This document shows, piece by piece, positions 51,889 through 60,900 of a stretch of DNA of 64,000 nucleotides (position 1 is the stretch's first letter; each line of letters begins with the position of its first letter). Under the pieces are notes generated by a model that was not told the origin of the DNA, made no database searches, and saw only the letters and a program-made list of their open reading frames with translations. Source of the DNA: Paenibacillus luteus (GTDB taxonomy: Bacteria; Bacillota; Bacilli; Paenibacillales; Paenibacillaceae); the NCBI RefSeq assembly GCF_006542765.1, contig NZ_SKCD01000055.1, positions 1 to 64,000 of the forward strand. The letters run 5' to 3'. A program made the translations under genes and the position numbers.

Positions 51889-51981
51889 GTTATCGGAGAA
51901 CTATAGCTGAATATTCATAAAGACGAGGCTGCCGGCTTAAATCGGCAGCCTCGTTGAGCTAACGGGCATTAAAGTTCAATA
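51884..51981 (+). repeat. cassette repeat H (core-hairpin-core)
   Basis: CATTAAGTTATCGGAGAAC, hairpin CGAGGCTGCC / GGCAGCCTCG, right core GTTGAGCTAACGGGCATTA then AAGTTCAATA. Confidence 0.85.
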
Positions 51982-52000
51982 GCCTGTGTCAAAATGTATC

Positions 52001-52066
52001 ACGACGAGAAGGCCTACCGATATAGAGGCAGGCCTTCGTTGAAGAATGGAATGGGCATTAACCTTT
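52001..52066. repeat. degenerate cassette repeat I
   Basis: Hairpin AAGGCCT / AGGCCTT followed by TCGTTGAAGAATGG and GGGCATTAACC, a decayed form of the hairpin-plus-core unit. It may terminate the minus-strand phosphotransferase gene. Confidence 0.5.
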
Positions 52067-52082
52067 TAAAGCTATGGAAATT

Positions 52083-52985
52083 CTAAGTATCAAGTAATTC
52101 TTCTAGTTCTTCGACAAGCCCAGGTACCCACGCTTCTGATCCAGGGATTGTGTCAATACCACCCTTAATTAGCCAACTCAAAGTGTGGATGAGCCAACAT
52201 ATTCCACCCAGCCGTAACTGCCATTGGATCATTTCAATCGTCGGATTAGGATGAAACTGCGCTGCATAGGCTAGTAAGACAGCCTCTTTGAACACTGAAG
52301 TTTTTTCTTCTGTTTCTTTAACTAAACAATAAAGGTCACCGCTGTGCCTGCCCAAATAAGTGTTGGACCAGTCTATGGGCATGACTCGATCATTTTGAGC
52401 TACCAAGTTCTTCGAGGCGTAGTCATTATGTATCAAGGTAAGTGGGATTTCCTGATCCAATCTTTTCAATTGTTCGGGCAGCCAAGTGACTGCCGTTTGC
52501 AACGTATTATTGTTCTTTATCCCCGGGTACCGAATTAAATCCTGTAGTTGTTCTAGGTATTCGGTAGAGTTCACTGTGTATTGCCGCAGCACCTCAGTCG
52601 ATAGTACTCCTCTTTGGATTGAAGCTGCTGCGGTTAAGCGAAAGCGTGCGAGCTCTCTCACTGCTTCAATGAAATATGCGGAATCTGGTTCTTGCTCCAA
52701 ATTAGACTTCCCGACATCCTCCATAAGCATGATACCGGCATTACCATCATTGAAATATCCGTAAATGCGCGGCGATCGAACAAGAAGGGGGGATAGTAAC
52801 TCATTGTAAATGGAGGATTCTCGTGCCATATCGCCGGAGCTCCATTTAATGATCATGGTGGTACCATTTGTAGGTTTAAACCGGTATACCTCAGATAAAG
52901 ACCACTTTCGAAGTAACAGCCAATTGGTTGACTGATCCAATATGGGGAATAACTCTCGATACTTTTCAAACTTGGTTGGGATCAT
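52083..52985 (-). CDS. aminoglycoside phosphotransferase-family kinase
   Basis: 300 residues with the APH/choline-kinase fold. Catalytic loop LTLIHNDYASKNLV (H-x-D-x5-N) and metal motif MPIDWSNTYLG are intact; the nucleotide-binding lysine is probably in TMIIKWSSG. Substrate unknown; a resistance role is possible but cannot be claimed. It is the only cassette gene on the minus strand. Confidence 0.82.
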   Translation of the reverse strand: MIPTKFEKYRELFPILDQSTNWLLLRKWSLSEVYRFKPTNGTTMIIKWSSGDMARESSIYNELLSPLLVRSPRIYGYFNDGNAGIMLMEDVGKSNLEQEPDSAYFIEAVRELARFRLTAAASIQRGVLSTEVLRQYTVNSTEYLEQLQDLIRYPGIKNNNTLQTAVTWLPEQLKRLDQEIPLTLIHNDYASKNLVAQNDRVMPIDWSNTYLGRHSGDLYCLVKETEEKTSVFKEAVLLAYAAQFHPNPTIEMIQWQLRLGGICWLIHTLSWLIKGGIDTIPGSEAWVPGLVEELEELLDT

Positions 52986-53140
52986 ACGAATATTTTTCTC
53001 CTTTAATCAACCGTTGATTGGGGCCCCATATAGAATTGTCTCAGATTTTCCATTATAAATATAGACTTATATTGTGCGTTTTGTTATGATGTTGGATAAG
53101 GTCTTTGCAAATTCAGAGACTCCATTGAATCGATATAGAG

Positions 53141-53172
53141 AAGCCAACACCTTTCGGGTGGTGGCTTTTTTT
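53141..53172 (+). terminator. hairpin terminator in the array
   Basis: AAGCCAACACC / GGGTGGTGGCTT followed by a T run. Confidence 0.75.
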
Positions 53173-53192
53173 ACGTGAATATGCTCAGTAAT

Positions 53193-53228
53193 GATTGAAC
53201 TAACGGGACACGCTAGATCAAAAAGGTC
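53193..53228 (+). repeat. cassette core J
   Basis: ATTGAACTAACGGGACACGC then TAGATCAAAA. A 54-base hairpin (AAAACCTCCCAT / ATGGGAGGTTTT, 53234-53287) follows. Confidence 0.65.
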
Positions 53229-53347
53229 AGATTAAAACCTCCCATAAGAAGCAAACTAGATTTAATAGCTTCTAAATGGGAGGTTTTGTTATGAATCTTA
53301 GTGAGTTGTGGCGGTCATATGAGGCTGACAAACCAAGGGTTCAAAAC

Positions 53348-53694
53348 AGAGAGAAGTGTACTTCACGACTGAGTGCAAGATATGGCTAAGGAAGTATCTC
53401 GCCAGTCGTGAAGATACCTGTAAAGCATTATTTGTGACGGAAACCCAACCCATTAAGCGTATGGCCATTCCTACGATTTGATGGGCTTTAAAACAGCTTG
53501 CAGATCGAGGAGAAATCGAATCGAATGTATATCCGCACCGATTTAGACATACTTATGCTTGCCAGCTACTAGATAACGGTGCACCTCTGGATTTCATCCA
53601 AGGTATGTTAGGTCATGAAAAAGCATCAACCACACAAATCTATGCTCAGCTCCGCGGCGAACGCCGGAGAGAACTTTACCGCAGATTCTTTTAG
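53348..53694 (+). pseudogene. broken tyrosine recombinase (phage-type integrase)
   Basis: The frame from 53348 to TAG at 53692 is interrupted by one TGA near 53479 and has no N-terminal domain. The C-terminal catalytic part is clear: HRFRHTYACQLLDNGAPLDF (H-x-x-R), MLGHEKASTTQIYAQL (GH and the nucleophile Tyr). The first catalytic Arg is missing. An in-frame ATG at 53291 opens a 33-codon frame that joins only by frameshift. The most likely former integrase of the ssrA islands. Confidence 0.85.
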
Positions 53695-53703
53695 CTTGTA
53701 TTA

Positions 53704-53752
53704 GCAGCGGATTGCGTTAACGATCCGCTATTAAACTAAAGGGCAGGATAGA
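53704..53752 (+). repeat. cassette repeat K (hairpin-core)
   Basis: Hairpin AGCGGAT / ATCCGCT then ATTAAACTAAAGGGCAGG and ATAGAT. A divergent unit directly after the recombinase pseudogene. Confidence 0.6.
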
Positions 53753-53834
53753 TATATACAAATTAATACGAATGAATTACTATGGTAAAACGGTACAGCG
53801 ATAAAGAGATAAAGAAGGAACGTGTTGGGTTATT

Positions 53835-54584
53835 ATGTATAAAGCTGTGTTTCTTGATTTCTACGGTACACTCGTACACGAAGATGATGTGTTTATTGAG
53901 GAAATATGCAGAAAAATTTTGATATCAACTTCAACTCGAACTACAACCAAGGACATCGGAAAATATTGGTGGGATTCTTTTTCAAAAACTTTCAATTCAT
54001 CTAATGGTGATAACTTTAGAACTCAACGTGAAATCGAACTTCACTCCTTAGAGGATACAATTGCCTTTTACAACTCATCTGAAAATCCAAGAGAACTTAG
54101 CGAAATTTTATATGATCACTGGCAAGCTCCCCAACTATTTGAGGACACAAATATATTTTTGAAGAGTATCAGTACCCCGAAAATAATCCTCTCAAACATC
54201 GACCGAAATGATATTCTATCCGCAATTAATCATAACGGATTATCATTCGAAAACGTTATTACCAGTGAGGACGTAAAATCTTATAAGCCAAGACCGGAGA
54301 TGTTTCAGCAAGCCCTTGAGGCATATAATCTTAGCCCCATAGAGGTTCTACATGTTGGTGACTCACTCTCTAGTGATGTTGCAGGTGCCCAAAATGCAGG
54401 AATTAAGGTTGCTTGGATTAATCGAAAAAATAAAGTATTGCCAGAAAATTATTCCCCAGATTACATCGTAAATTCGTTACAGGAATTGACTTCTTTATTT
54501 GCGCCATTAAGCTCCCTCGGTACGATGCAGTTTTCTCACGAATGCTCGCTTATTCGCAGGATTTCACCAGAAGATAAATCGTAA
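53835..54584 (+). CDS. HAD-family hydrolase with 3' end altered by an IS
   Basis: 249 residues. Motif I FLDFYGTLVHED, motif II KIILSNIDRND, motif III lysine in SYKPRPEMF and motif IV VLHVGDSLSSDVAG are intact, so a phosphatase of the YjjG-like group is likely. The last ~25 residues (from PLSSLGTMQ) are read from the non-coding end of IS copy 2, which starts at 54512. The original end of the gene is lost but the fold seems complete. Confidence 0.8.
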   Translation: MYKAVFLDFYGTLVHEDDVFIEEICRKILISTSTRTTTKDIGKYWWDSFSKTFNSSNGDNFRTQREIELHSLEDTIAFYNSSENPRELSEILYDHWQAPQLFEDTNIFLKSISTPKIILSNIDRNDILSAINHNGLSFENVITSEDVKSYKPRPEMFQQALEAYNLSPIEVLHVGDSLSSDVAGAQNAGIKVAWINRKNKVLPENYSPDYIVNSLQELTSLFAPLSSLGTMQFSHECSLIRRISPEDKS

Positions 54585-54688
54585 GCCGGATAGAATGGGG
54601 CGAGAGCCGTCTAAATGGGCATCCGGCGAGCATACGGGAACAGAAGGGGCGAGTTTTCGCTCCTTTATTATTGATTTACTGCACGCTG

Positions 54689-54840
54689 CTCCACGTAACC
54701 TCCGAAGGCTTTCACTCCCATTTCTCAACGGGTCAATACCCTTTCATTCCTTCGTTACGCCTATCCAGAGGGTGGAGGCCGGTATTCCTAACGGTACGGG
54801 TCGATGCCCTTTTGTTTAATGCAATTCGGTACTCCGTGCA
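54689..54840 (-). ncRNA. putative bridge RNA of IS copy 2
   Basis: Same two-loop layout as copy 1. Target-loop strands are CTAACGG (54788-54794) and GTTTAATGC (54814-54822); donor-loop strands are CTCCC (54715-54719) and ATTCCT (54746-54751). Its target guides differ from its present flanks by one base on the right (CTAACCG) and one to two on the left (CCATTAAGC). Confidence 0.6.
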
Positions 54841-54888
54841 ATCTTGAAATCCTGCGAATAAGCCAGTTTTGTGCGGAGCGTGAAGCGA

Positions 54889-56157
54889 TTAAGCAATCTG
54901 TTTCATAGGAAGAACTCGATTCGGTTCGTAAGCTTCACCGCTGCGTGCTATGGAAACTAGAATGCGAGCCAGCTTGCCGCAAAGCTTCATCACGGAGCGC
55001 ATTGGCTTCATGCTTTTCGTCTTTACATTCACATCGTGCTGTCGTTTAAACGTTTCATCGTTCATAATGAGGGCCATGGTTGCCATGAACAGGGCATGTC
55101 GAAGTCTTGGTCGGCCACGTTTGCTGATGGACATTTGGCCCTTCCACTTCCCTGAACTTTCAGCTAGGTTGAGACCGGCATGCCGTAACAACGCGTTGCC
55201 ATGTGCATATCCGCTGAGATCGCCAGCTTCACCCAGAATGCCGGCGACTGACAGGATGCTCATACCCTTAATGGCCATCAACGGCTCGGCAAGCGGGATC
55301 CGGACCAATGTACCCGCGACTTCATCCTCGATGACCTGCAACTGATCCATAGCCAGATCATATTCAGCCAGCAGCTGTTGAAGATGAAGTTTGTAGGCTT
55401 TCTCTGCATGCTTTGCGCCGACCGACTGAGCTGCCAGCGCCAGTAGCTCACCAGCTCTTCGTTCACCGCTATGCCGTTTCATGACTGTTTTCCAGCCGTC
55501 GATTACCTGGCGAATGGTTAACTTTTGAAGATCGGCAGGCGTTGGAAAGAGACGCAGTGTGGCGAGCGACCCGGAGCCAATGAGGTGCTTATATACCTGC
55601 CGCAGCTCAAGGAACACAATGTCGACCCAACGGTGAATCTGGTTCTTGACGCTGACGAGACGATGGACGATGCTCTCTCGATTCGCCATGAGCACTCGCA
55701 GTTCTATGAACACTTCACTGGTATCTTTAATGACCGTGTAGTAGCCGTTTTTCACCATGTCGGCGATAACCAAGGCATCCTTGATATCGCTTTTGGAGGG
55801 AATATTATCTCGGTTTTCCTTGTTCTTTTTGACGAGATGAGGGTTTACCAACACGACTTCGAGGCTTCGTTCTTTGAGCGAGGCGGCGAGGCTGAGCCAG
55901 TAGTGGCCGGTTGGTTCCATACCGATGATGGCATCGTTTAGTGTGTGCGTTTCCTGCAAATCTTTCATCCACTGCAGCAGCTGGCTAAAGCCTATATCGT
56001 TGTTCGAGAAGTGAAGCGGAGTGCCGAGCGAGATTCCACGGAAGTTGACAGCGCGAGCAACATGGGACTGCTGGGCGATGTCGATGCCGACGACAAGGTG
56101 CTGGGTTGAAATGCGTTCGAGCAGTTGATTTTGTTTGGTTTGAGCTTTAAAATTCAA
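54889..56157 (-). CDS. IS110-family transposase, copy 2
   Basis: 422 residues, intact, with the same DEDD residues (VVGIDIAQQSH, IIGMEPTGHYW, SKSDIKDALV) and C-terminal Transposase_20 domain as copy 1. Substitutions are scattered, and one residue is missing in NLAESSGKWKG. Confidence 0.95.
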   Translation of the reverse strand: MNFKAQTKQNQLLERISTQHLVVGIDIAQQSHVARAVNFRGISLGTPLHFSNNDIGFSQLLQWMKDLQETHTLNDAIIGMEPTGHYWLSLAASLKERSLEVVLVNPHLVKKNKENRDNIPSKSDIKDALVIADMVKNGYYTVIKDTSEVFIELRVLMANRESIVHRLVSVKNQIHRWVDIVFLELRQVYKHLIGSGSLATLRLFPTPADLQKLTIRQVIDGWKTVMKRHSGERRAGELLALAAQSVGAKHAEKAYKLHLQQLLAEYDLAMDQLQVIEDEVAGTLVRIPLAEPLMAIKGMSILSVAGILGEAGDLSGYAHGNALLRHAGLNLAESSGKWKGQMSISKRGRPRLRHALFMATMALIMNDETFKRQHDVNVKTKSMKPMRSVMKLCGKLARILVSIARSGEAYEPNRVLPMKQIA

Positions 56158-56267
56158 GATAGAGCGACCTCCTTAAGATGGCTAAAGGGCTATGACCCGT
56201 GACTACCCTATCGTACCGGAGTCGCTCGTTTTAATGCAAAGGGCAAAATTAACGCTCTACAGGAATC

Positions 56268-56295
56268 CTAACCGAGAACATTAGTTCAGTGAGTT
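56268..56295 (+). repeat. cassette core L, right half after IS copy 2
   Basis: CTAACCGAGAACATTAG then TTCAGTGAG. Joined to CATTAAG left of the IS, it restores a core. It begins the island right-end module shared with 46678-46816. Confidence 0.7.
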
Positions 56296-56407
56296 ATGCA
56301 GCAGTACTATAATTCTGGCACGTAAAGCTATTTTCGTGTTTCGAAAAAAGGCTGTTTGTATTGAGAATGTACTGAGAAAAAATTCTGTATATAAAGGGGT
56401 ACGATCC

Positions 56408-56423
56408 CCCCTCGCCTCCACCA
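56408..56423 (+). other. attachment-site copy 3, right end of island 2
   Basis: CCCCTCGCCTCCACCA, identical to the ssrA 3' end. The sequence after it is unlike that after copies 1 and 2, so it should be the original chromosomal flank of ssrA. Confidence 0.8.
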
Positions 56424-56434
56424 AACCTACCAGA

Positions 56435-56461
56435 GGAGACACCGTATCAGGTGTCTTTTTT
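56435..56461 (+). terminator. probable original ssrA terminator, displaced
   Basis: AGACACC / GGTGTCT hairpin with a T run 12 bases after att copy 3, the place expected of an ssrA terminator before island integration. Confidence 0.75.
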
Positions 56462-56596
56462 GCTTTTTTGGTATACATAGTGGTTAGATATTGGCTTTCT
56501 TATTTGGTTCGTGGCGTTTGTGGATATGAATCCGAGGGATCTCGGAATGGGGACGTTGCGGTGGGGCATTAGATAGCGAGGAAATGAAGTGAATTG

Positions 56597-56755
56597 TTGC
56601 TCGAAAAAGAAAAAAACCAGCTCTGCCAACGAGAAATTCGGATTTTACCACAAAAGATTACCGATTGTCGATGGAGTATTCTAATTCCTGTTCCCGAATA
56701 CTGTTGGGATGTTCGGATGAACTGGATGGCAAGGGCAGAGATGCATTTCTTTTGA
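56597..56755 (+). CDS. possible small protein, unknown
   Basis: 52 codons from TTG 56597 (or 56594), preceded by GAGGAAATGAAG, ending at TGA 56753 just before a terminator hairpin. Charged N-terminus, then RWSILIPVPEYCWDVRMNWM. No family recognised; may be a gene remnant. Confidence 0.25.
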   Translation: MLEKEKNQLCQREIRILPQKITDCRWSILIPVPEYCWDVRMNWMARAEMHFF

Positions 56756-56772
56756 GATAATTGATCTATTAA

Positions 56773-56798
56773 AAAAGCGACTTCTATCGTCGCTTTTT
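56773..56798 (+). terminator. terminator hairpin
   Basis: AAAAGCGAC / GTCGCTTTT followed by T. Confidence 0.7.
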
Positions 56799-57065
56799 GT
56801 GCTTCATTAATTATAGAAGGTAGTAACAGCCTGAGGAACGATAGAATAAGCTTCCGAGCATTGAATCTACACTTCAAACACCGCGGTGCTAATCATCCAT
56901 TGCAAAAGAAACCTCATTTGGGTGTGGTATTCCCTTTTTTTAAGATTTCTATCTCAACACCGCCCCTTACCTGTATACAGCCGCATTATTTGTTGAGTTA
57001 CGCCTTCATCCAGCACATATATTGTTACTTTTCACACCGACCGTGGCAGTGGGTTTAAAAATGTC

Positions 57066-57379
57066 AAGATCGATGGACTTCTAGAGACCTTTAAGATTGG
57101 TCGCTCACTTAGCAAAAAAGCTGTCCCTATGACAATGCGGTGGCTGAAGCGACCTATAGAGTCATGAAAACCGAGTTCGTTACTCAGATGGAATTTCAGA
57201 GTCTTCGCCATTTGGAAATCGAGTTATATGATTTTGTGAACGGGTTTAACAAGCATCGGATTCACGGAACGCTCGGCTGTCTGACGCCTATTCAGTATCG
57301 TCAAGAAGCCCTTGAAAAACGGTCTGATTTACTGTTAACCATCCAGTATGAATCATCTCCACAATTTCGATATGTTTAA
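57066..57379 (+). pseudogene. IS3-family transposase fragment
   Basis: The C-terminal end of an integrase core: DNAVAEATYRVMKTEFV, then FNKHRIHGTLGCLTPIQYRQ. A one-base deletion near 57117 puts the preceding SLSKK segment in another frame, and the rest of the element is missing. Confidence 0.75.
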
Positions 57380-57640
57380 TTGCAATGACACGCTCTGGTG
57401 TCGGGTATTTCCGCAGAACTTCAAGAGAAGTTCTGGAAAATACCTGACCCAATACGGTTGAGTACAACGAGAACAGCTGATCCAGGATGGATTGAAAATT
57501 AAGCTGGGCTTGAACATAGGACTCAAAGTCCTTCTTTTGCAACACGGATAAAATTCTCAGATAATTACCCTTCGATTTCCCCTTTGGACACATCAATTCC
57601 GATGACAGGTCTCGTATATTCTCCTATTTGAATAAGTTTG
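57380..57640 (-). pseudogene. decayed IS110-type transposase fragment
   Basis: Minus-strand frames contain RPVIGIDVSKG (N-terminal motif of IS110 enzymes), a part reading DFESYVQAQLNFQSILDQLF, and SRTSLEVLRKYPTPERVI. They are split by frameshifts and a large deletion. It is unlike the two intact IS110 copies in this window. Confidence 0.55.
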
Positions 57641-57976
57641 CCGTATCCTATTAACCATTCCATGTCCATAGCTTTGCGTGTTATTCGAGATTGAGGTCTC
57701 AACCAGCCTAATCATGGTTTGCACAATAGCAGGTGGACAGTTTGTGAAACGGACTAATTGCCCAGATCTTTTATCGTCCTCCCCGGCTATAGCTATTCTA
57801 ACCTCATCATATGAGCATATTTTACAGACTCGAGCTAAACTAATTTTACTACTACATGAATTATGGTAATCGATCAAATGATGATAAAATACATGACAAC
57901 TTTCACTATTTCTGAGCAGAACTATGATTTATACTAATGGGTAACATTTAACCGGAGTGGTATTGGAGGAGGAAAC

Positions 57977-60900
57977 ATGGTGCTGGATCTGGATGGTTTC
58001 CGTATGCTGGAGAACGTGGCGAATTTCGGATCGACCCGTATAATACGCATGATACGGGAAAGCGATCAAGCCCGTGTACTGGCGAAAACAACATCGGATG
58101 AAGTACCTCGTACCCGTCTCGTTCGTGGTATGAAGCGGGAATTTGACCTGTTGAAGCAACTAAAAGGGAGAGGCGCAGTCGAGCCTTACGAATTTCGGGT
58201 CGTCAATGGGCGTCCGATCATGCTGTTTGATGATGCGCCTGGCAGAACGATGGAACATCTGCTTGCCGATCGGAGACAGAGGCCCGGTTTAAATGAGCTG
58301 CTAACGATTGCAGCGTCGGCGGCTTATGCCGTACATGAGCTGCATGGGCTAAAGCGGTTCCATGGCATGATTACGCCTCGTCATTTCATTATTCATCCGG
58401 AAACGGGGGAAGCCAGGCTGCTTGATTTGGGCAATGGCGGAGGCTTGGGAGCCGTGTCGATGAAAAAGCTGCCCAATGCTTTCCTATCCTATCTGCCTGA
58501 ACAGGCCATGGACGAAATGAGAGGAAAGCTTGGTTTTCAGTCGGATTTGTATTCTCTGGGCGTTACTCTTTATCATTGGTTCGAAGGGAGCTTGCCCTTG
58601 CCGGGAGACCCTCGGCTCGAACATCAAGATACGCAAGAGAAGCCAAAGGTCGTAAAATCGTTTTTTGCAACCAAGTGGCTGCCCGAGATGATTTCGATCA
58701 TTGCAAGCAAATGTACGCAACTAACGCCAACGCCAGGCTACTCCAGCGTAGGAGGGGTCTATAAGGACCTAATGCAATGCCTGCGACAATTGGAGCAAAA
58801 GGGTGATATTGAATTATTTCGACCAGCTCTGGACGATAATCCAGTACCGCCTGAATTGTCCGGACATTTGTATGGCCGAGACGCCGAGCAAAAACAATTG
58901 CGAGAGGCTTACCAAAGTTCGGCTAATGGCTCGTTCGAGATGGTGTGGTTAAGCGGTGGCGGCGGTATTGGCAAATCGACGTTTGTGGAGCAAACAATGG
59001 AGAAACTGATGCCGGACGGCTCTATTTTTGTATCGGTGAAGTTTGATGAGGGGCACAACACGGCTCCTTACGAAGTATGGTCCCATATTTTCACTCAACT
59101 GACGGATTATCTGCTTACGGCTTCTACCATGGATATCGATATATGGAAGTTACGCATTTTGGAGGCTGTAGAGGGTCATGGCGGATTACTTCTGGATCTT
59201 GCTCCTCATTTGTCAGGGCTGATTGGGGAGCAGCCGTCCGTGCCCAAGCTTGCTTCCTCCATGGCCCACCACCGTTTGTATTCGGTCATGGATCGATTTT
59301 TGGAACTGTTCGGTCAGTTTGAAATGCCGTTAGTGCTGTTTTTTGACGATCTGCAATGGGGGGATGACGCCTCCCTGCATTATTTGCATCACATGCTCAC
59401 TTACGAGGGCAAATTCAAGCATACAATGGTACTTTGTGCTTTTCGGAATACGGTATGGGGGCCACTGCATCCCATGTCGAAGATGGAGGCAGAGCTTAAC
59501 GAGCGGAGTAAGCAGATTACTAATATTCAGCTAAGCGAACTGAATGGAGACGATTTGCAAGATATGCTGGAAGATACGTTGGATTTGTCGCAAGGGCAGC
59601 TAGGGCCGTTTGCAGCAGAGTTGCTCCGCAAGACGGGAGGGCATCCCCTATTTCTCAGACGTTTTTTTCAGCAGCTTCTGAATGATGGACTTCTTTTATT
59701 TAATGGAGCAAGCAAGCGCTGGCACTGTGATCTGGAACGGGTAAAAGGGCTGAGGCTGGCGGAGGATGTCGCGGACTATTTGTCTGACCGACTGACGCGT
59801 TTACCCCAGCAAACGAAATTGGCTCTCAGCCAGGCTGCGCATCTTGGTCGTATCTTTACACTGGATCGGGCTGCTGTCCTGCTTGCATGGTTGCCGGAAC
59901 AGCTGGAAGAAGCCCTTCAAACTGCGGAGAAGGAGGGGCTCATTCAGCGCCATTTGACTTCAGGTGTCGAGAATGCATACGTATTTCTTCACGATCGCAT
60001 ACGCCAGACTGCCACAGAGTTGGTCGGGGAGAACGAACGACTGTTGCAGTTAGCGGATATCGGTTGGATGCTTGTGGAAAAGATGCCGGAGGACGGCGAT
60101 CGTTATTTATTTGAGGCCGTTAGTTATCTCAATCAGGCAGCAATCACGATAAACGAACCGCTGCTTAAGCAAAAGCTTAAAAAGTTGAATATGCAGGCTG
60201 GCCAAAAAGCAAAGCAGGCAACCGCTTATGAAAGCTCGCTCGACTATTTTTTGCGAGCTGCTTCGTTTGTTCTGGAACACGACTGGGAAGAGCATTATCC
60301 TTCAACCTTTCAGCTCTATCAGGAACTGGCGGAGGCAGCTCATTACAGCACGCGTTTTGAGCTGGCCAATGAAACCTGTCAATTGTTACTGACTCGTTCG
60401 AGGTCCGACTGGGATCGAGCCGTCGTATATCGGATGCTTATCCAGCATGAAGTGAGCCAGAATCATCACGAGGAGGTTTTGCGTCTGGCCAGGCAGGCTC
60501 TGCAACTGCTTGGAATAAAGGATATGTTTAAACCATCATGGATGGGTATCGCGAAAAAATGGATAACTTGCAGAAGGAAGCTTCGACGATATTCGCCAAC
60601 TTCAATTATAGACCTTGCGCCCATGACGGACGAACGACAGAAGGCGATAATGACTGTACTTGCCCATGCTTCCAATGCTTGTTTTTACTTGAATAAGGCA
60701 GGATGGATCGCGGTTACGATCACGATGCTGGAAATGACGATCGATAACGGGCTTGCCCCCGAATCCTCTATTGCTTTTGTCGGCTATGCGATGATTTTGT
60801 CCCTGCAATTTCGTCGGCACCTGGAAGCGACGGAATGGGGAGGAGCCGCTTTATTGGTGGCGAAGCCTTATCCGCATTTATTTGTCAAAACGCTTACAGC

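Larger units (their letters stand above)
54512..56269 (-). mobile_element. IS110-family element, copy 2 (IS1111-type layout)
   Basis: Bounded by CT at 54512-54513 and 56268-56269. Removing it gives CATTAAG-CT-AACCGAGAACA, again a cassette core. About 95% identical to copy 1 in the transposase; the 3' non-coding end is slightly longer because it keeps a segment deleted in copy 1 (around 54620-54646). Confidence 0.85.
46833..56423. mobile_element. genomic island 2 at ssrA (cassette array)
   Basis: About 9.6 kb between att copies 2 and 3. Its left end matches that of island 1 (terminator plus core) once the IS3-type insertion is removed. It contains cassette repeats E-L, the broken tyrosine recombinase, an IS110 element and an IS110 remnant. 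Confidence 0.75.

Noticed and set aside
41213..51981. CRISPR array
   Set aside because: Repeats are hundreds to thousands of bases apart with genes between them; no cas genes.
40257..56295. A classical integron
   Set aside because: No IntI gene; left arms read AGCTAAC and not RYYYAAC; the repeats include long core-to-core stretches outside the hairpin. Only an analogy is claimed.
57593..57877. 94-codon minus-strand frame
   Set aside because: It mostly overlaps decayed transposase sequence in a different frame and has no coding signals.
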